Positions 33,905-45,241 are shown, counted from the first letter of the stretch. The stretch is 64,000 nt of DNA from Mesorhizobium sp. Root102 (GCF_001425625.1 NZ_LMCP01000012.1:568404-632403), one strand, 5' to 3'. A program made the numbers and translations. Notes: generated by a model from the sequence alone, not told the origin.

Positions 33905-34555
33905 CTATTCCCGGATAAAGGAGAAACGCCGCTCGAGCCGCCGGCTGGCCAGCGAAAGCGCGTAGTTGACCGCGAAGTAGATGAGCGCGCCGAGAACATA
34001 GAGCGGCATGGCTTCGTAGGTGCGGCCGATGACCTGGTTGATGGCCTGCATCAGATCGGTGATGCCGAGCAGCGACACCAGCGCGCTGCCCTTGACCGCG
34101 TCGGTGACACCGTTGATCCAGGGCGGCAGGAAGCGCCTGAACGCTTGCGGGAAGATGACGTAGGCGAGCCGCTGGCGAAAGGTCAGTCCGATCGCCATTG
34201 CCGCCTCGGATTGCCCCCTCGGGATGGAGCCGACCGCACCCCTGAGGTATTCGACGACCTGCGCCGTCTTGAACAGGGTGAGCGCCAGCACGGCTGCCCA
34301 GAAGGATGGCAGATGAAGCCCGACGGCCGGCAGGCCGTAATAGACAAAGAAGATGAGCACCAGGATAGGGATGCCGCGGATGGTGTCGCTGAAGATGCGC
34401 ACGGCCCATTGCAACGGTACAGGGCCATAGACGAGGCCGACGCCCATGATCACGCCGGCAATCAGGGAAAACACCACGACCAGCAGGGATACCCACAGTG
34501 TCAGGGCAAAGCCCTGGGCGAGGAAAGGCAAGGCATAGGCGATCTGGATGAGCAT
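33905..34555 (-). CDS. amino acid ABC transporter permease (second)
   Basis: 216 residues, HisM/GlnP-type permease with about five helices and the EAA loop (EAAMAIGLTFRQRLAYVIFPQAFRR). ATG lies one base after the stop of the first permease gene, so the two are coupled; they probably pair as a heterodimer. Confidence 0.94.
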   Translation of the reverse strand: MLIQIAYALPFLAQGFALTLWVSLLVVVFSLIAGVIMGVGLVYGPVPLQWAVRIFSDTIRGIPILVLIFFVYYGLPAVGLHLPSFWAAVLALTLFKTAQVVEYLRGAVGSIPRGQSEAAMAIGLTFRQRLAYVIFPQAFRRFLPPWINGVTDAVKGSALVSLLGITDLMQAINQVIGRTYEAMPLYVLGALIYFAVNYALSLASRRLERRFSFIRE

Positions 34556-34556
34556 G

Positions 34557-35222
34557 TCAGCGCGCCGCCCTGAACCGGCGCTCGACAAGCCGAAGCGCAA
34601 AAAGCATGATGTAGCCGGTCACCAGATACATCGCGGTGACCACGAGATAGACCTCGACGATGCGGAAGGTGTTGAAGTTGATCCACTGGGCGCCGTAGGT
34701 CAGTTCCGGCACCGAGATGACCGACGCGACGGACGTATCCTTGAACAGCGATATGAAGGTATTGGACAGTGCCGGCAGCGTGATGCGCAGCATGGTCGGC
34801 AGGCGCACATTGAGCAGCCTTTGCCATGGAGTCAGGCCGATTGCCTTGCCGGCATCCAGCTGTCCGCGCGGGACGGCTTCGAGCCCGGAGCGGAACACCT
34901 CGACCAGATAGGCGCCGCTGTAGAGCGACAGCGTGACGACAAACGAGGTCGGCGCGCTGTAGGCGATATCGACCACCGTCGGCAGGCCGTAGAAGACGAG
35001 GTAGACGAGCAGGATCAGCGGCACGTTGCGGATGAATTCGACATAGGCGGCGATGATGGTGCGCACGATGCGCCCGGCAGACACGTACCAGACCGCCAGA
35101 ACCAGGCCGATGACGATGCCGATGGCGATCGATATGACGGCGAGCTCGAGACTGAGCAGCAGGCCGCCCCACAGCTTGTCGAAGTGCCGCCAGATCAGGT
35201 TGAAATTGAGGGCATAGCCCAT
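34557..35222 (-). CDS. amino acid ABC transporter permease (first)
   Basis: 221 residues with HisQ/GlnP-type helices, the EFIRNVPLILLVY segment and EAA-like loop (LDAGKAIGLTPWQRLLNVRLP). GAGGCGG precedes the ATG. The copy of repeat A at 35248-35351 separates it from the binding-protein gene. Confidence 0.94.
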   Translation of the reverse strand: MGYALNFNLIWRHFDKLWGGLLLSLELAVISIAIGIVIGLVLAVWYVSAGRIVRTIIAAYVEFIRNVPLILLVYLVFYGLPTVVDIAYSAPTSFVVTLSLYSGAYLVEVFRSGLEAVPRGQLDAGKAIGLTPWQRLLNVRLPTMLRITLPALSNTFISLFKDTSVASVISVPELTYGAQWINFNTFRIVEVYLVVTAMYLVTGYIMLFALRLVERRFRAAR

Positions 35223-35247
35223 GCGTCCGCCTCAGTGCCGCAGGCTT

Positions 35248-35351
35248 TAGAGCAGTTCACCGTTTCACGGAAACGGCAAACCGCTCTAACTCTTTGTTTT
35301 GACGCAATTCCGGACGGAAAACCGTTTCACACTTTTCCTGGAATTGCTCTA
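35248..35351. repeat. mosaic palindromic intergenic repeat, family A, copy 2
   Basis: 104-bp copy with both terminal modules (TAGAGCAGTTC ... GGAATTGCTCTA) but a short centre (CCGGACGG) where copies 1 and 3 carry the hairpin GGGAAAGCGC / GCGCTTTTCCC. It lies inside the operon, between the binding-protein stop (35396) and the first permease start (35222), where a hairpin could reduce downstream expression relative to the binding protein. Confidence 0.8.
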
Positions 35352-35395
35352 GGGAGGCGGAAGGGCGCTGGATACGCCCTTCCCCCCGATGCAGA

Positions 35396-36268
35396 TCAAA
35401 TGGTCGGGAAGCCGGGATGGCGCGCCGGCGGCTCCTGTCCGAAATAGTCCTTGAAGGCGGCATCGTAGAGTGCGTTTTCGTGACCGAACATGGCGATGGT
35501 GAAGGTCGCGTTGACGAAGGCCAGCCAGTCGAGGTCACCTTGCCGCAGTGCCGCGCCATAAAGCATGCTCAGCCAGCTCTTGCCGGCGTCGAAATATTTG
35601 TCCGGATTGCGCGAGGCGAGCCAACGCACCGTGGACAGATCGACGGCAGCGGCATCGACGCGTTTCGATTCCAGCGCCTGCAGCACGTTGGCCTGGGTAT
35701 CAATCTGCATGACCTGGCACTCGGGCAGGACCGAATGCACCTGCGCCTCGGCATCGACATTCTGCAGGATGGAGATACGTGTCGCCGCGCCACCGGCAAG
35801 CAGCTTGTCGAAGGTCTTGTTCTCGGCGGTCGGAAGGCTCAGCAGGGCGACGCCCTCGACATAGTAAGGCCGGGAAAAATTGACCAGCTGCGAGCGCTGG
35901 GCGCTCATCGTCATGAACTGGATGGTGATGTCGACCTTGTTGGTGGTCACGTTGGGAATGCGCTGAGCCGGATCCTGCATGACGAATTCGACCTTGGTCG
36001 GATCGTCGAAAAGGCCCTTGGCGAGAATGCGTCCCATGGTGATGTCCATGCCGACGAGTTCGCCGGCATCGTTCTCGAAGTGCCAGGGCGCGTTGGTGCT
36101 GCCGGTGCCGACGATCAGCTTGCCGCGATCGAGCACGGTGCGCAGCAGGCTGTCGGGTGCTGCCTGGGCAGCGGCCTTCTGGGCATCGATGGTTGCCAGC
36201 ACGCCAGCCGTGGCCAGCCCTGCCATTCCCAATTTCAGAAAATCACGTCTTCCGGATGTGTCGTTCAC
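35396..36268 (-). CDS. amino acid ABC transporter substrate-binding protein
   Basis: 290 residues. The start is GTG at 36268, five bases after AAGGAGG; an upstream in-frame ATG at 36304 lacks such a site. Twin-arginine-like signal GRRDFLKLGMAGLATAGVLA, then a type 3 solute-binding fold (LIVGTGSTNAPWHFENDAGELVGMDITMGRILA ... VEGVALL). Periplasmic receptor of the importer; ligand unknown, presumably a small amino compound metabolised by the PLP enzyme. Confidence 0.92.
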   Translation of the reverse strand: MNDTSGRRDFLKLGMAGLATAGVLATIDAQKAAAQAAPDSLLRTVLDRGKLIVGTGSTNAPWHFENDAGELVGMDITMGRILAKGLFDDPTKVEFVMQDPAQRIPNVTTNKVDITIQFMTMSAQRSQLVNFSRPYYVEGVALLSLPTAENKTFDKLLAGGAATRISILQNVDAEAQVHSVLPECQVMQIDTQANVLQALESKRVDAAAVDLSTVRWLASRNPDKYFDAGKSWLSMLYGAALRQGDLDWLAFVNATFTIAMFGHENALYDAAFKDYFGQEPPARHPGFPTI

Positions 36269-36331
36269 GGCGACCTCCTTTCGTGTTGTGTTCCCCTTGT
36301 GCACAGGCAGGACACGCGTCGGTGATTTTGT

Positions 36332-36347
36332 CTCTTACAAGAGACGA
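36332..36347. promoter_or_regulatory. palindrome in the divergent IclR/ABC promoter
   Basis: GTCTCTT-AC-AAGAGAC, perfect 7-bp arms. A related sequence sharing TACAAGA follows at 36357-36370. Placed 42 bases before the iclR ATG and 63 before the binding-protein GTG. Likely bound by the neighbouring IclR regulator. Confidence 0.55.
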
Positions 36348-36389
36348 GTGTATCCTGTACAAGACAGATATTAACACCGGGAATCGACA

Positions 36390-37178
36390 ATGCAAGATGG
36401 CAATGCCTCGGCAGTTTCAGCCGGCGAGAAGATTTCGGGCTCCCGTGAAAAAGGGCTCAACCGGGTGCTCGAGATTCTGGAGTTTCTTCACACGACCCAG
36501 CGGGCGATCGGCATTGGCGACCTTGCCAAGGGCGTGAACGCGCCCCGCTCGACGACCTACACGCTGGTGCGGTCGCTGGTCGATGCGGGACTGCTGGAAA
36601 TGGAAAGCGACGGCAATCGCGTCTATTTCGGCAAGAAACTCTATCTCTATGGAATGGACTATGTGCGAGGCAACGACCTCTTGAGGCGGGGGCGTCAGGA
36701 GGTCGACAATCTGTCGCGCGAGACCGGCGAGACTTCCGAACTGTGCATGCTGCAAAGCGGGCGCTATACGATCGTCCACGCGAGTCCCGGCACCAGGCCG
36801 TTCCGCATCAGTTCCGCCACCGGCTTGCAGATACCGCTGCCCTGGACGGCCTCGGGGCGGCTGCTTCTGGCGGGGCTGGAGAAGGCTGAGATCGAAGGCA
36901 TGGTGTCGGACGACGATCTGGTGCTGCCCGACGGGCGCAAACTGCGGCTCGACGATTTCGTCGCCGACATCGCAAAAGCGCAGGTCACCGGCTATTGCGT
37001 CACCTCGGGCCTTGTCGATGCCTATACGAAATGCCTTGCCGCGCCGGTCCTTTCAGCGCCGGGCAAGGTCGAAGCGACGATGTGCCTGGTGGTTCCCATC
37101 GATACGTCCGAGGAGCGGACCGGCGAACTCATCGGCCTGCTGCGTGATCGTGCCGCGAGGCTTTCGATCGCGGCCTAG
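36390..37178 (+). CDS. IclR family transcriptional regulator
   Basis: 262 residues. Winged helix (LNRVLEILEFLHTTQRAIGIGDLAKGVNAPRSTTYTLVRSLVDAGLLE) and IclR effector domain (about 90-260, ending DRAARLSIAA). Divergent from the ABC importer-RidA-PLP operon, so it probably controls it in response to the imported compound or its keto product. Confidence 0.93.
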   Translation: MQDGNASAVSAGEKISGSREKGLNRVLEILEFLHTTQRAIGIGDLAKGVNAPRSTTYTLVRSLVDAGLLEMESDGNRVYFGKKLYLYGMDYVRGNDLLRRGRQEVDNLSRETGETSELCMLQSGRYTIVHASPGTRPFRISSATGLQIPLPWTASGRLLLAGLEKAEIEGMVSDDDLVLPDGRKLRLDDFVADIAKAQVTGYCVTSGLVDAYTKCLAAPVLSAPGKVEATMCLVVPIDTSEERTGELIGLLRDRAARLSIAA

Positions 37179-37202
37179 GCGCGCCAACGATCGAATGCTG
37201 GT

Positions 37203-37406
37203 TCAGGCAATGATGTCGGGAATGATCTTGTCTTCCAGCGCCATCAGCCGGTCCTTGAGGAACAGCTTTTTCTTCTTCATGCGCTGGATCTGCAGCGGAT
37301 CGCAGCCCATGGCGATCATCGCGTTGATGGCCGCATCGAAATCCGCGTGCTCCTGCTTCAGCCGGGAATATTCGAGGCGGATATCAGCCTGTTCCTGATC
37401 GGACAT
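37203..37406 (-). CDS. YdcH/DUF465 family protein
   Basis: 67 residues: long helical hairpin with RLEYSRLKQEHADFDAAIN and MKKKKLFLKDRLMALEDKI, typical of DUF465 coiled-coil proteins. Function unknown. Convergent with iclR and divergent from a second family member 241 bases away. Confidence 0.88.
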   Translation of the reverse strand: MSDQEQADIRLEYSRLKQEHADFDAAINAMIAMGCDPLQIQRMKKKKLFLKDRLMALEDKIIPDIIA

Positions 37407-37647
37407 TATCTACCGTCTGCACGTCTGCGGCGCCCAAAAATGGGCCTGATTGGGCGGGGCCGGCGGGATTTTGCAACCGGCGCGCAGCCCATATCACATT
37501 TCACATTGTCGTGGAATGCTACCACGGATCATTCGACATCGTTGCCGGAAGGTGGCACACTGTCACCGTGCCGTCACAGAAAGCGAACCTGCGGTGGACG
37601 CGCCGTGACGGCTGCAATCGAGGAAACCATGAAAGGGAGAACCAATC

Positions 37648-37827
37648 ATGTCTCTTGCATCCCATCTTGATGAGTTGCAGCGGAAACACGGCGACATCGA
37701 ACGTGAAATCGATGACGCGATGAACCATCCATCGGTCGACGACCTCGAAATCGTGAATCTCAAGCGACGCAAGCTGGCACTCAAGGATGCGATTGAAAAA
37801 CTAAGAGGGAAACCGACCACGCATTGA
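37648..37827 (+). CDS. second YdcH/DUF465 family protein
   Basis: 59 residues: SLASHLDELQRKHGDIEREI followed by LEIVNLKRRKLALKDAIEKL, the same two-helix pattern as the divergent neighbour. AGGGAG lies 8 bases before the ATG. The two proteins could pair, but this is only suggested by their arrangement. Confidence 0.85.
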   Translation: MSLASHLDELQRKHGDIEREIDDAMNHPSVDDLEIVNLKRRKLALKDAIEKLRGKPTTH

Positions 37828-38159
37828 TGCCCTGCTGACCTAGCCGCTTGCGATCCGCGGCCTCTTTTCCCGGCGGTGCCTGCCGCCGGCATGGTGGTTT
37901 TTGATTTCCAGCATCGGGCATCAGCCTAAGCTGGACTCCCACAGGGCTAATTTCAGCTTCGGCCGTCGCCCGTTTTCGCCAGATCATCGATTGTTTCTGG
38001 CCTCTGGCGGCGGGCCGATTCCGGCCAGTGGCGACCTGTCGCCATTGACAAGCCATCTTTGCTCCTCCACCTCATGCCCGGACTTTAGCGCATCGGCCCG
38101 GAGCGCACTTTGTGCGTTCAAGTGGACGCATGGCGCTCCAGAGACAAAAGGCTGCCGGC
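37828..38159. other. 332-bp stretch without a supported gene
   Basis: Between ydcH-2 and ispG. Open frames here lack codon-like composition and family features. It must contain the ispG promoter; I see no clear -35/-10 pair. A GCCGGCGG-like GC block near 37880 can fold but has no T-run. Confidence 0.5.
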
Positions 38160-39410
38160 ATGACCGGATATTTTTCCTCTCCTTTTCCCCGCCGCACCTC
38201 GGTTGGCGTCGATGTCGGCGGCGTGGTCGTCGGCGGCGGCGCGCCCGTTGTCGTGCAGTCGATGACCAACACCGACACGGCCGATGTCGACCAGACTGTT
38301 GCGCAAGTCGCAGCACTCCACCGGGCCGGCTCCGAGATCGTGCGCATCACCGTCGATCGCGACGAGAGTGCCGCCGCCGTGCCACGCATTCATGAGCGGC
38401 TTCAGCGGCTTGGCATCAACGTACCGCTGGTCGGCGATTTCCACTATATCGGCCACAAGCTTTTGGCCGATCATCCGGCCTGTGCCGAGGCGCTGGCCAA
38501 ATATCGCATCAATCCGGGCAATGTCGGCTTCAAGGACAAGAAAGACCGGCAGTTCGCCGCGATCGTCGAGATGGCGATCAAACACGACAAGCCGGTGCGC
38601 ATCGGCGTCAACTGGGGCTCGCTCGACCAGGAGCTTTTGACCCGGTTGATGGACGACAACCAGGACAAGGGTTTTCCGCTGACCGCGCAAGAGGTGACGC
38701 GCGAGGCGATCGTGCAGTCGGCGATCCTGTCGGCCGAGATGGCGGAAGAGATCGGGCTTGGCCGCGAGAAAATCATCCTGTCGGCCAAAGTCAGCGGCGT
38801 GCAGGATCTGATCGCCGTCTATACCGAGCTTGCCACCCGCTCCAACCATGCGCTGCATCTTGGCCTCACCGAGGCCGGCATGGGCTCGAAAGGCATCGTT
38901 GCTTCTTCGGCTGCCATGGGCATCCTGCTACAGCAAGGGATTGGCGACACCATTCGCATCTCGCTGACGCCGGAGCCGAATGGCGACCGCACACGTGAGG
39001 TGCAGGTGTCGCAGGAATTGCTGCAGACCATGGGGTTCAGGCAGTTCGTGCCGATCGTCGCCGCCTGTCCCGGCTGCGGCCGCACCACCTCCACCGTCTT
39101 CCAGGAGCTGGCCCAGAACATCCAGGCCGATCTCAGGAAGAACATGCCGGTGTGGCGCGAAAAATATCCCGGCGTCGAGAACCTCAAGGTCGCGGTGATG
39201 GGTTGCATCGTCAACGGCCCGGGCGAGTCCAAGCATGCCGACATCGGCATTTCGCTGCCCGGCACCGGCGAGACGCCGACGGCGCCTGTCTTCGTCGACG
39301 GCAAGAAGGCGGCGACTCTGCGCGGGCCGTCGATCGCGGCGGATTTCGAGAAAATGGTCGCCGACTATATCGAGCAACGGTTTGGTCGCGGCAAGGCCGC
39401 GGCGGAGTAG
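38160..39410 (+). CDS. ispG: flavodoxin-dependent (E)-4-hydroxy-3-methylbut-2-enyl-diphosphate synthase
   Basis: 416 residues from ATG 38160 ([15 protein letters not shown]); ATG 38130 is an alternative. Penultimate step of the MEP isoprenoid pathway. N-terminal TIM barrel ([30 protein letters not shown]) and C-terminal 4Fe-4S domain with CPGCGRT and [14 protein letters not shown]. The lytic transglycosylase gene starts 5 bases after the stop. Confidence 0.97.
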   Translation: MTGYFSSPFPRRTSVGVDVGGVVVGGGAPVVVQSMTNTDTADVDQTVAQVAALHRAGSEIVRITVDRDESAAAVPRIHERLQRLGINVPLVGDFHYIGHKLLADHPACAEALAKYRINPGNVGFKDKKDRQFAAIVEMAIKHDKPVRIGVNWGSLDQELLTRLMDDNQDKGFPLTAQEVTREAIVQSAILSAEMAEEIGLGREKIILSAKVSGVQDLIAVYTELATRSNHALHLGLTEAGMGSKGIVASSAAMGILLQQGIGDTIRISLTPEPNGDRTREVQVSQELLQTMGFRQFVPIVAACPGCGRTTSTVFQELAQNIQADLRKNMPVWREKYPGVENLKVAVMGCIVNGPGESKHADIGISLPGTGETPTAPVFVDGKKAATLRGPSIAADFEKMVADYIEQRFGRGKAAAE

Positions 39411-39415
39411 GCGCG

Positions 39416-40270
39416 ATGCAGCGTTTCCTCAGGGCGACGCTCGTTTTGCTTTGCGCCCTGGTCTGCTCGACAGCTGTTCAAGCCGATCCGCCGCAATCCG
39501 CCAAACAGCGGCTGATTGACAAGGTTTGCGCCCTGATCAAGGCCCATGCCGACCAGAACGGCCTGCCCAGGGATTTCTTCGCCCGGCTGATCTGGAAGGA
39601 GAGCCGTTTCGATCCCAACGCTGTTAGTCCGGTCGGCGCCGAAGGCATCGCCCAGTTCATGCCGGGCACCGCCAAGATGCGCGGGCTCACCAATTCCTTC
39701 GACATCAACCAGGCGATCCCGGCGTCGGCAAAGTATCTCGCCGAAATGAAAACCGGCTATGGCAATCTCGGCCTGGCGGCGGCGGCCTACAATGCTGGTG
39801 AGAGCCGGGTGTCGCGCTGGCTCAGCTCCGGCGGCTTCCTGCCGATGGAAACCGAAAGCTATGTCTTCGACATCATGGGCGAGCCGGCCGACAAGTTCAC
39901 CGACCGGGCCTATGCCGGAAAGATCGAGCCGCTCGACGTAAAGACGGATTTTGCCGTCGCCTGCCGCAGGCTGCCGGTGATCATGTCGCGGACCGTGGCG
40001 ATGGCCTCGATCAACATAAAGCCGTGGGGCATCCAGGTGGCCGGCAATTTTCGCCGCAGTGCCGCGATCAACCAGTGGCTCAGGGTAAGGAGCCGGTTCC
40101 CGGCCCTGCTCAACGGGCACGATCCGGTGGTCAGCCGGGTGCGCACGCCAATCGGCCGGCGCGGCATCTACGCGGTCAGAATCGGGGTCGACGACCGTGC
40201 CGCCGCCAATGTCATCTGCCAGAAATTGCAAAGCATCGGCGGGGCGTGCGTGGTGGTGCGCAACCGGTAA
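39416..40270 (+). CDS. lytic transglycosylase with C-terminal SPOR-like domain
   Basis: 284 residues. Signal peptide (ATLVLLCALVCSTAVQA), then an Slt-type domain: catalytic Glu in LIWKESRFDP, followed by GAEGIAQFMPGTA and AAAYNAGESRV. The C-terminal about 75 residues (GIQVAGNFRRSAAINQWLRV ... GIYAVRIGVDDRAAANVICQ) fit a SPOR-type peptidoglycan-binding domain. Periplasmic murein hydrolase, co-transcribed with ispG. Confidence 0.9.
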   Translation: MQRFLRATLVLLCALVCSTAVQADPPQSAKQRLIDKVCALIKAHADQNGLPRDFFARLIWKESRFDPNAVSPVGAEGIAQFMPGTAKMRGLTNSFDINQAIPASAKYLAEMKTGYGNLGLAAAAYNAGESRVSRWLSSGGFLPMETESYVFDIMGEPADKFTDRAYAGKIEPLDVKTDFAVACRRLPVIMSRTVAMASINIKPWGIQVAGNFRRSAAINQWLRVRSRFPALLNGHDPVVSRVRTPIGRRGIYAVRIGVDDRAAANVICQKLQSIGGACVVVRNR

Positions 40271-40317
40271 TTTGACCCCTGCCGGCACGATGTTTTGTCT
40301 GAGAGAGGCGTCTGAAG

Positions 40318-40869
40318 GTGAAAGCCAGGATCATTTTGCTCAACGGTGTCGGCAGTGCCGGCAAGAGCTCGATCGCCAAGGCGTTGCAGACAATCACCGC
40401 CGAGCCCTTCCTGCATGTCCAGATGGACACTTTCATCGCGATGCTGCCCGACGCCATGCAGGACCATGCGGATGGTTTTTCCTATGAAACCATCCAACGG
40501 GACGGCAAGCCTTCGGTCGTGATCAGGACCGGACCGGTTGGGGCGCGAACCCTGCGCGCCATGCGCCACGCCATCGCCGCGATGGCCGGGCACGGCAACA
40601 ACCTCATCGTCGACGACGTGCTTTGCAATGGCGAACTGCCGGACTATCTCGAACTGCTATCGGCCTTCGATCTCCATGTCGTTGGTGTCCGGGCGCCGCT
40701 GGAAGTGTTGGAAGCGCGTGAGGCCCTGCGGGGCGACCGAATGCCAGGGCTGGCGCGCTGGCAATATGAACGCGTGCACGAGAACATGGACTACGACCTC
40801 GAAGTCGACACCAGCGTCCTCACGCCACTCGAATGCGCCTGTCGCATCCAGCAAAGATTTCAGCTATAG
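40318..40869 (+). CDS. chloramphenicol phosphotransferase-like kinase
   Basis: 183 residues of the CPT family. P-loop GVGSAGKSSIAKAL, then MDTFIAMLP, VDDVLCNGE and VGVRAPLEVLEAREALRGDR, matching the family's Asp and lid residues. Start is GTG at 40318. True chloramphenicol resistance is not implied; most relatives have unknown small-molecule substrates. Confidence 0.82.
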   Translation: MKARIILLNGVGSAGKSSIAKALQTITAEPFLHVQMDTFIAMLPDAMQDHADGFSYETIQRDGKPSVVIRTGPVGARTLRAMRHAIAAMAGHGNNLIVDDVLCNGELPDYLELLSAFDLHVVGVRAPLEVLEAREALRGDRMPGLARWQYERVHENMDYDLEVDTSVLTPLECACRIQQRFQL

Positions 40870-40917
40870 CGGCGGCCATCTTTACCAGGGGCGACAGCGC
40901 TGCCTTTGACGAGCAGC

Positions 40918-41682
40918 ATGGGCCGCGACATGTTCGATGGATACATTGTCTGCGGCACGCCGCGGACCGGAAGCACTTTGCTGTGCAAGCTTCTGGAGTC
41001 CACGAAGACGGCCGGCACGCCCCACTCATTCTATCGGCGGCAGGACGTGTCGGAGTGGGCCGAAGAGTGGAAGCTGCCTGATCGCGACACGATGAGCGAG
41101 CTCGACTTCAATGTCGCCTATCTCAACGCGGCGATCGCTGCCGGCAAGGGTGGGACCGGCCTCTTCGGCCTTCGCTTGATGCGCGAAAATCTGGATGAGC
41201 TCTCGGCAATCCTCGACCAGATTTTCCCAGAACTGCCATCCGACAGAGCGCGTCTTGAAAAGGCCTTTGGCCGTATTGTCTACATACATCTCTCCCGGGA
41301 GGACAAGCTTGCGCAGGCTGTCTCTTTGATCAAAGCCGAGCAGACCGGTCTTTGGCATATCGCTCCCGACGGCACCGAGATCGAAAGGGCCGCGCCGCCG
41401 AAAGCGCCCCAATATGATTTTAAGCGGATCAGGCGTGAGGTGACGGAACTCGAGACCTATGATGCAGCCTGGAACATTTGGTTCACTGAGCAAGGCATAT
41501 CCCCGCTGCGGGTCGGCTATGAGCGTCTTGCCGCGAACCCGGCCGCGACGTTGCTAGGCATCTGCGAAGCCCTGGGGGTCCGAGCACCTGACGCCGGGGA
41601 TGTAAGCCCCGGCGTTGCAAAGCTCTCCGACGACACGAGCCTCGACTGGATGCGCCGCTATCTTCTGGACGCATCCGTCTGA
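40918..41682 (+). CDS. Stf0-type sulfotransferase family protein
   Basis: 254 residues. The PAPS 5'-phosphosulfate loop GTPRTGSTLLCKLLEST and HSFYRRQDVSEWAEEW, GLFGLRLMRENL, VYIHLSREDKLAQAVSL and LRVGYERLAANPAATL are typical of Stf0, which sulfates carbohydrate (trehalose-like) substrates. Start at ATG 40918; a TTG at 40906 is possible. In rhizobia such enzymes may modify surface glycans or signal molecules; no glycan genes are adjacent. Confidence 0.85.
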   Translation: MGRDMFDGYIVCGTPRTGSTLLCKLLESTKTAGTPHSFYRRQDVSEWAEEWKLPDRDTMSELDFNVAYLNAAIAAGKGGTGLFGLRLMRENLDELSAILDQIFPELPSDRARLEKAFGRIVYIHLSREDKLAQAVSLIKAEQTGLWHIAPDGTEIERAAPPKAPQYDFKRIRREVTELETYDAAWNIWFTEQGISPLRVGYERLAANPAATLLGICEALGVRAPDAGDVSPGVAKLSDDTSLDWMRRYLLDASV

Positions 41683-41700
41683 CGCATCCGCGGATGCAGG

Positions 41701-44040
<2,340 letters not shown>

Positions 44041-44187
44041 GCGCAACCCCAACACATACGCATCATTTTAATGGTCGGGATTACGCTTCATTTACATTAA
44101 AATTTCGTGTGGATAGGCCAACCATACGAATCTCTGGATGGATGACAGCTTTTTGACCCTGACAATCCTTTCGCAAGGAAAGCGTGG

Positions 44188-44207
44188 CGTCTGAACGAAT
44201 TCAGACG
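44188..44207. promoter_or_regulatory. palindrome between methyltransferase and kinase genes
   Basis: CGTCTGAA-CGAA-TTCAGACG, perfect 8-bp arms with a 4-base loop, about 68 bases beyond the methyltransferase stop and 150 before the kinase start. Could be an operator or hairpin; no T-run follows. Confidence 0.35.
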
Positions 44208-44274
44208 ACCCGCTTTAGTCTCTGTTCCCAAGGCCGCCATTCTCCCCAAACCGAGGTCACTCTGGCGACATGCA

Positions 44275-45081
44275 TCAGGCCGCCGCCACGACGAGGGCGC
44301 GGATGCGGCCACTCACCGGGCCTTCCCCGAACCGCTTCCCCATGGCATTCGCCACGTATCGCGTCGCCTCTTCCAGCGAGCCGCCGCGCGCCTCGATCTC
44401 GGCACGCAGGGGTGTGCCCTGGCAATAGGCCGCGGCCGCATCATAAGGCGACGGAGCGGCACTCACGGCATCCAGAGGCTCTATGGCGACGTCGTGGAAT
44501 CCGGCCGCACGCAGGTCGGCGCGGATGGCGTCGGCATTGTGGTAGCCGTGCGGTGTCCTCGCCATGAAGCGCGGTGGATCGGCGGGAAAGAAATGGCCGA
44601 GCGCCCGCGTCGCTTCCTCGGCGAACTCGTTCTCTTCGATGGCACTCCAGACGTTGAACAGGAAATGCCCGCCCGGCCGCATCACCCGCCGGGCTTGCCA
44701 GTAGGCTCCCACCCGATCGGGGAAGAACATCGCGCCAAATTGGCAGACCACGGCATCAAACCGTGCGTCCTCGAAGGGCAGCGCCTGGGCGTCGGCCTGC
44801 TGCCAGACGATACGAGGATCGTCCGTCATCCGCGTGCGCGCGTGGTCGAGCATGGGCTGGTTGAGGTCGGTAGCCACGATGCGTGTTTGCGCCGGCAGCC
44901 TCGCTGCGAGCGCACGTGTCACCACACCGGTGCCCGCCGCCACTTCGAGCACCGACTGCGGCCCGAGCTTCGACACCCGCTCCGCCAGGTCCCGCGCATA
45001 TGGCTCGAAGATCAGCGGCACCATCGCCCGGTCGTAGACCTCGGCAATGGAACCGCTGAACAGCTTGTCGGTGGTCGACAT
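44275..45081 (-). CDS. class I SAM-dependent methyltransferase
   Basis: 268 residues from ATG 45081 (GGAGGG 6 bases upstream). Motif I VLEVAAGTGVVTRAL, motif II/III QADAQALPFEDARFDAVVCQFGAMFF typical of UbiE/Methyltransf_11. The C-terminal helical part ends ALVVAAA. Substrate unknown. Confidence 0.88.
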   Translation of the reverse strand: MSTTDKLFSGSIAEVYDRAMVPLIFEPYARDLAERVSKLGPQSVLEVAAGTGVVTRALAARLPAQTRIVATDLNQPMLDHARTRMTDDPRIVWQQADAQALPFEDARFDAVVCQFGAMFFPDRVGAYWQARRVMRPGGHFLFNVWSAIEENEFAEEATRALGHFFPADPPRFMARTPHGYHNADAIRADLRAAGFHDVAIEPLDAVSAAPSPYDAAAAYCQGTPLRAEIEARGGSLEEATRYVANAMGKRFGEGPVSGRIRALVVAAA

Positions 45082-45241
45082 GGCATCCCTCCAACTCTGT
45101 CCGCACCGCGTGGTTGCCGTGCGGATGGCAAAGCGATGTCGATCCTCTGCTTCGGCAGGCTTCCGTTCAAGTTCAATCTCTGAACCGGCCGCCGAGGACG
45201 AGCGAGCTTTGATCAACTCGATGTCTTGGTTGGCCCCAACC

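Noticed and set aside
37781..38056. 91-residue open frame on the minus strand before ispG
   Set aside because: No start signal, no domain, and mixed composition; it also overlaps the ydcH-2 end.
40318..40869. Chloramphenicol resistance gene
   Set aside because: The CPT-like fold alone does not establish resistance; family members mostly have unknown substrates.
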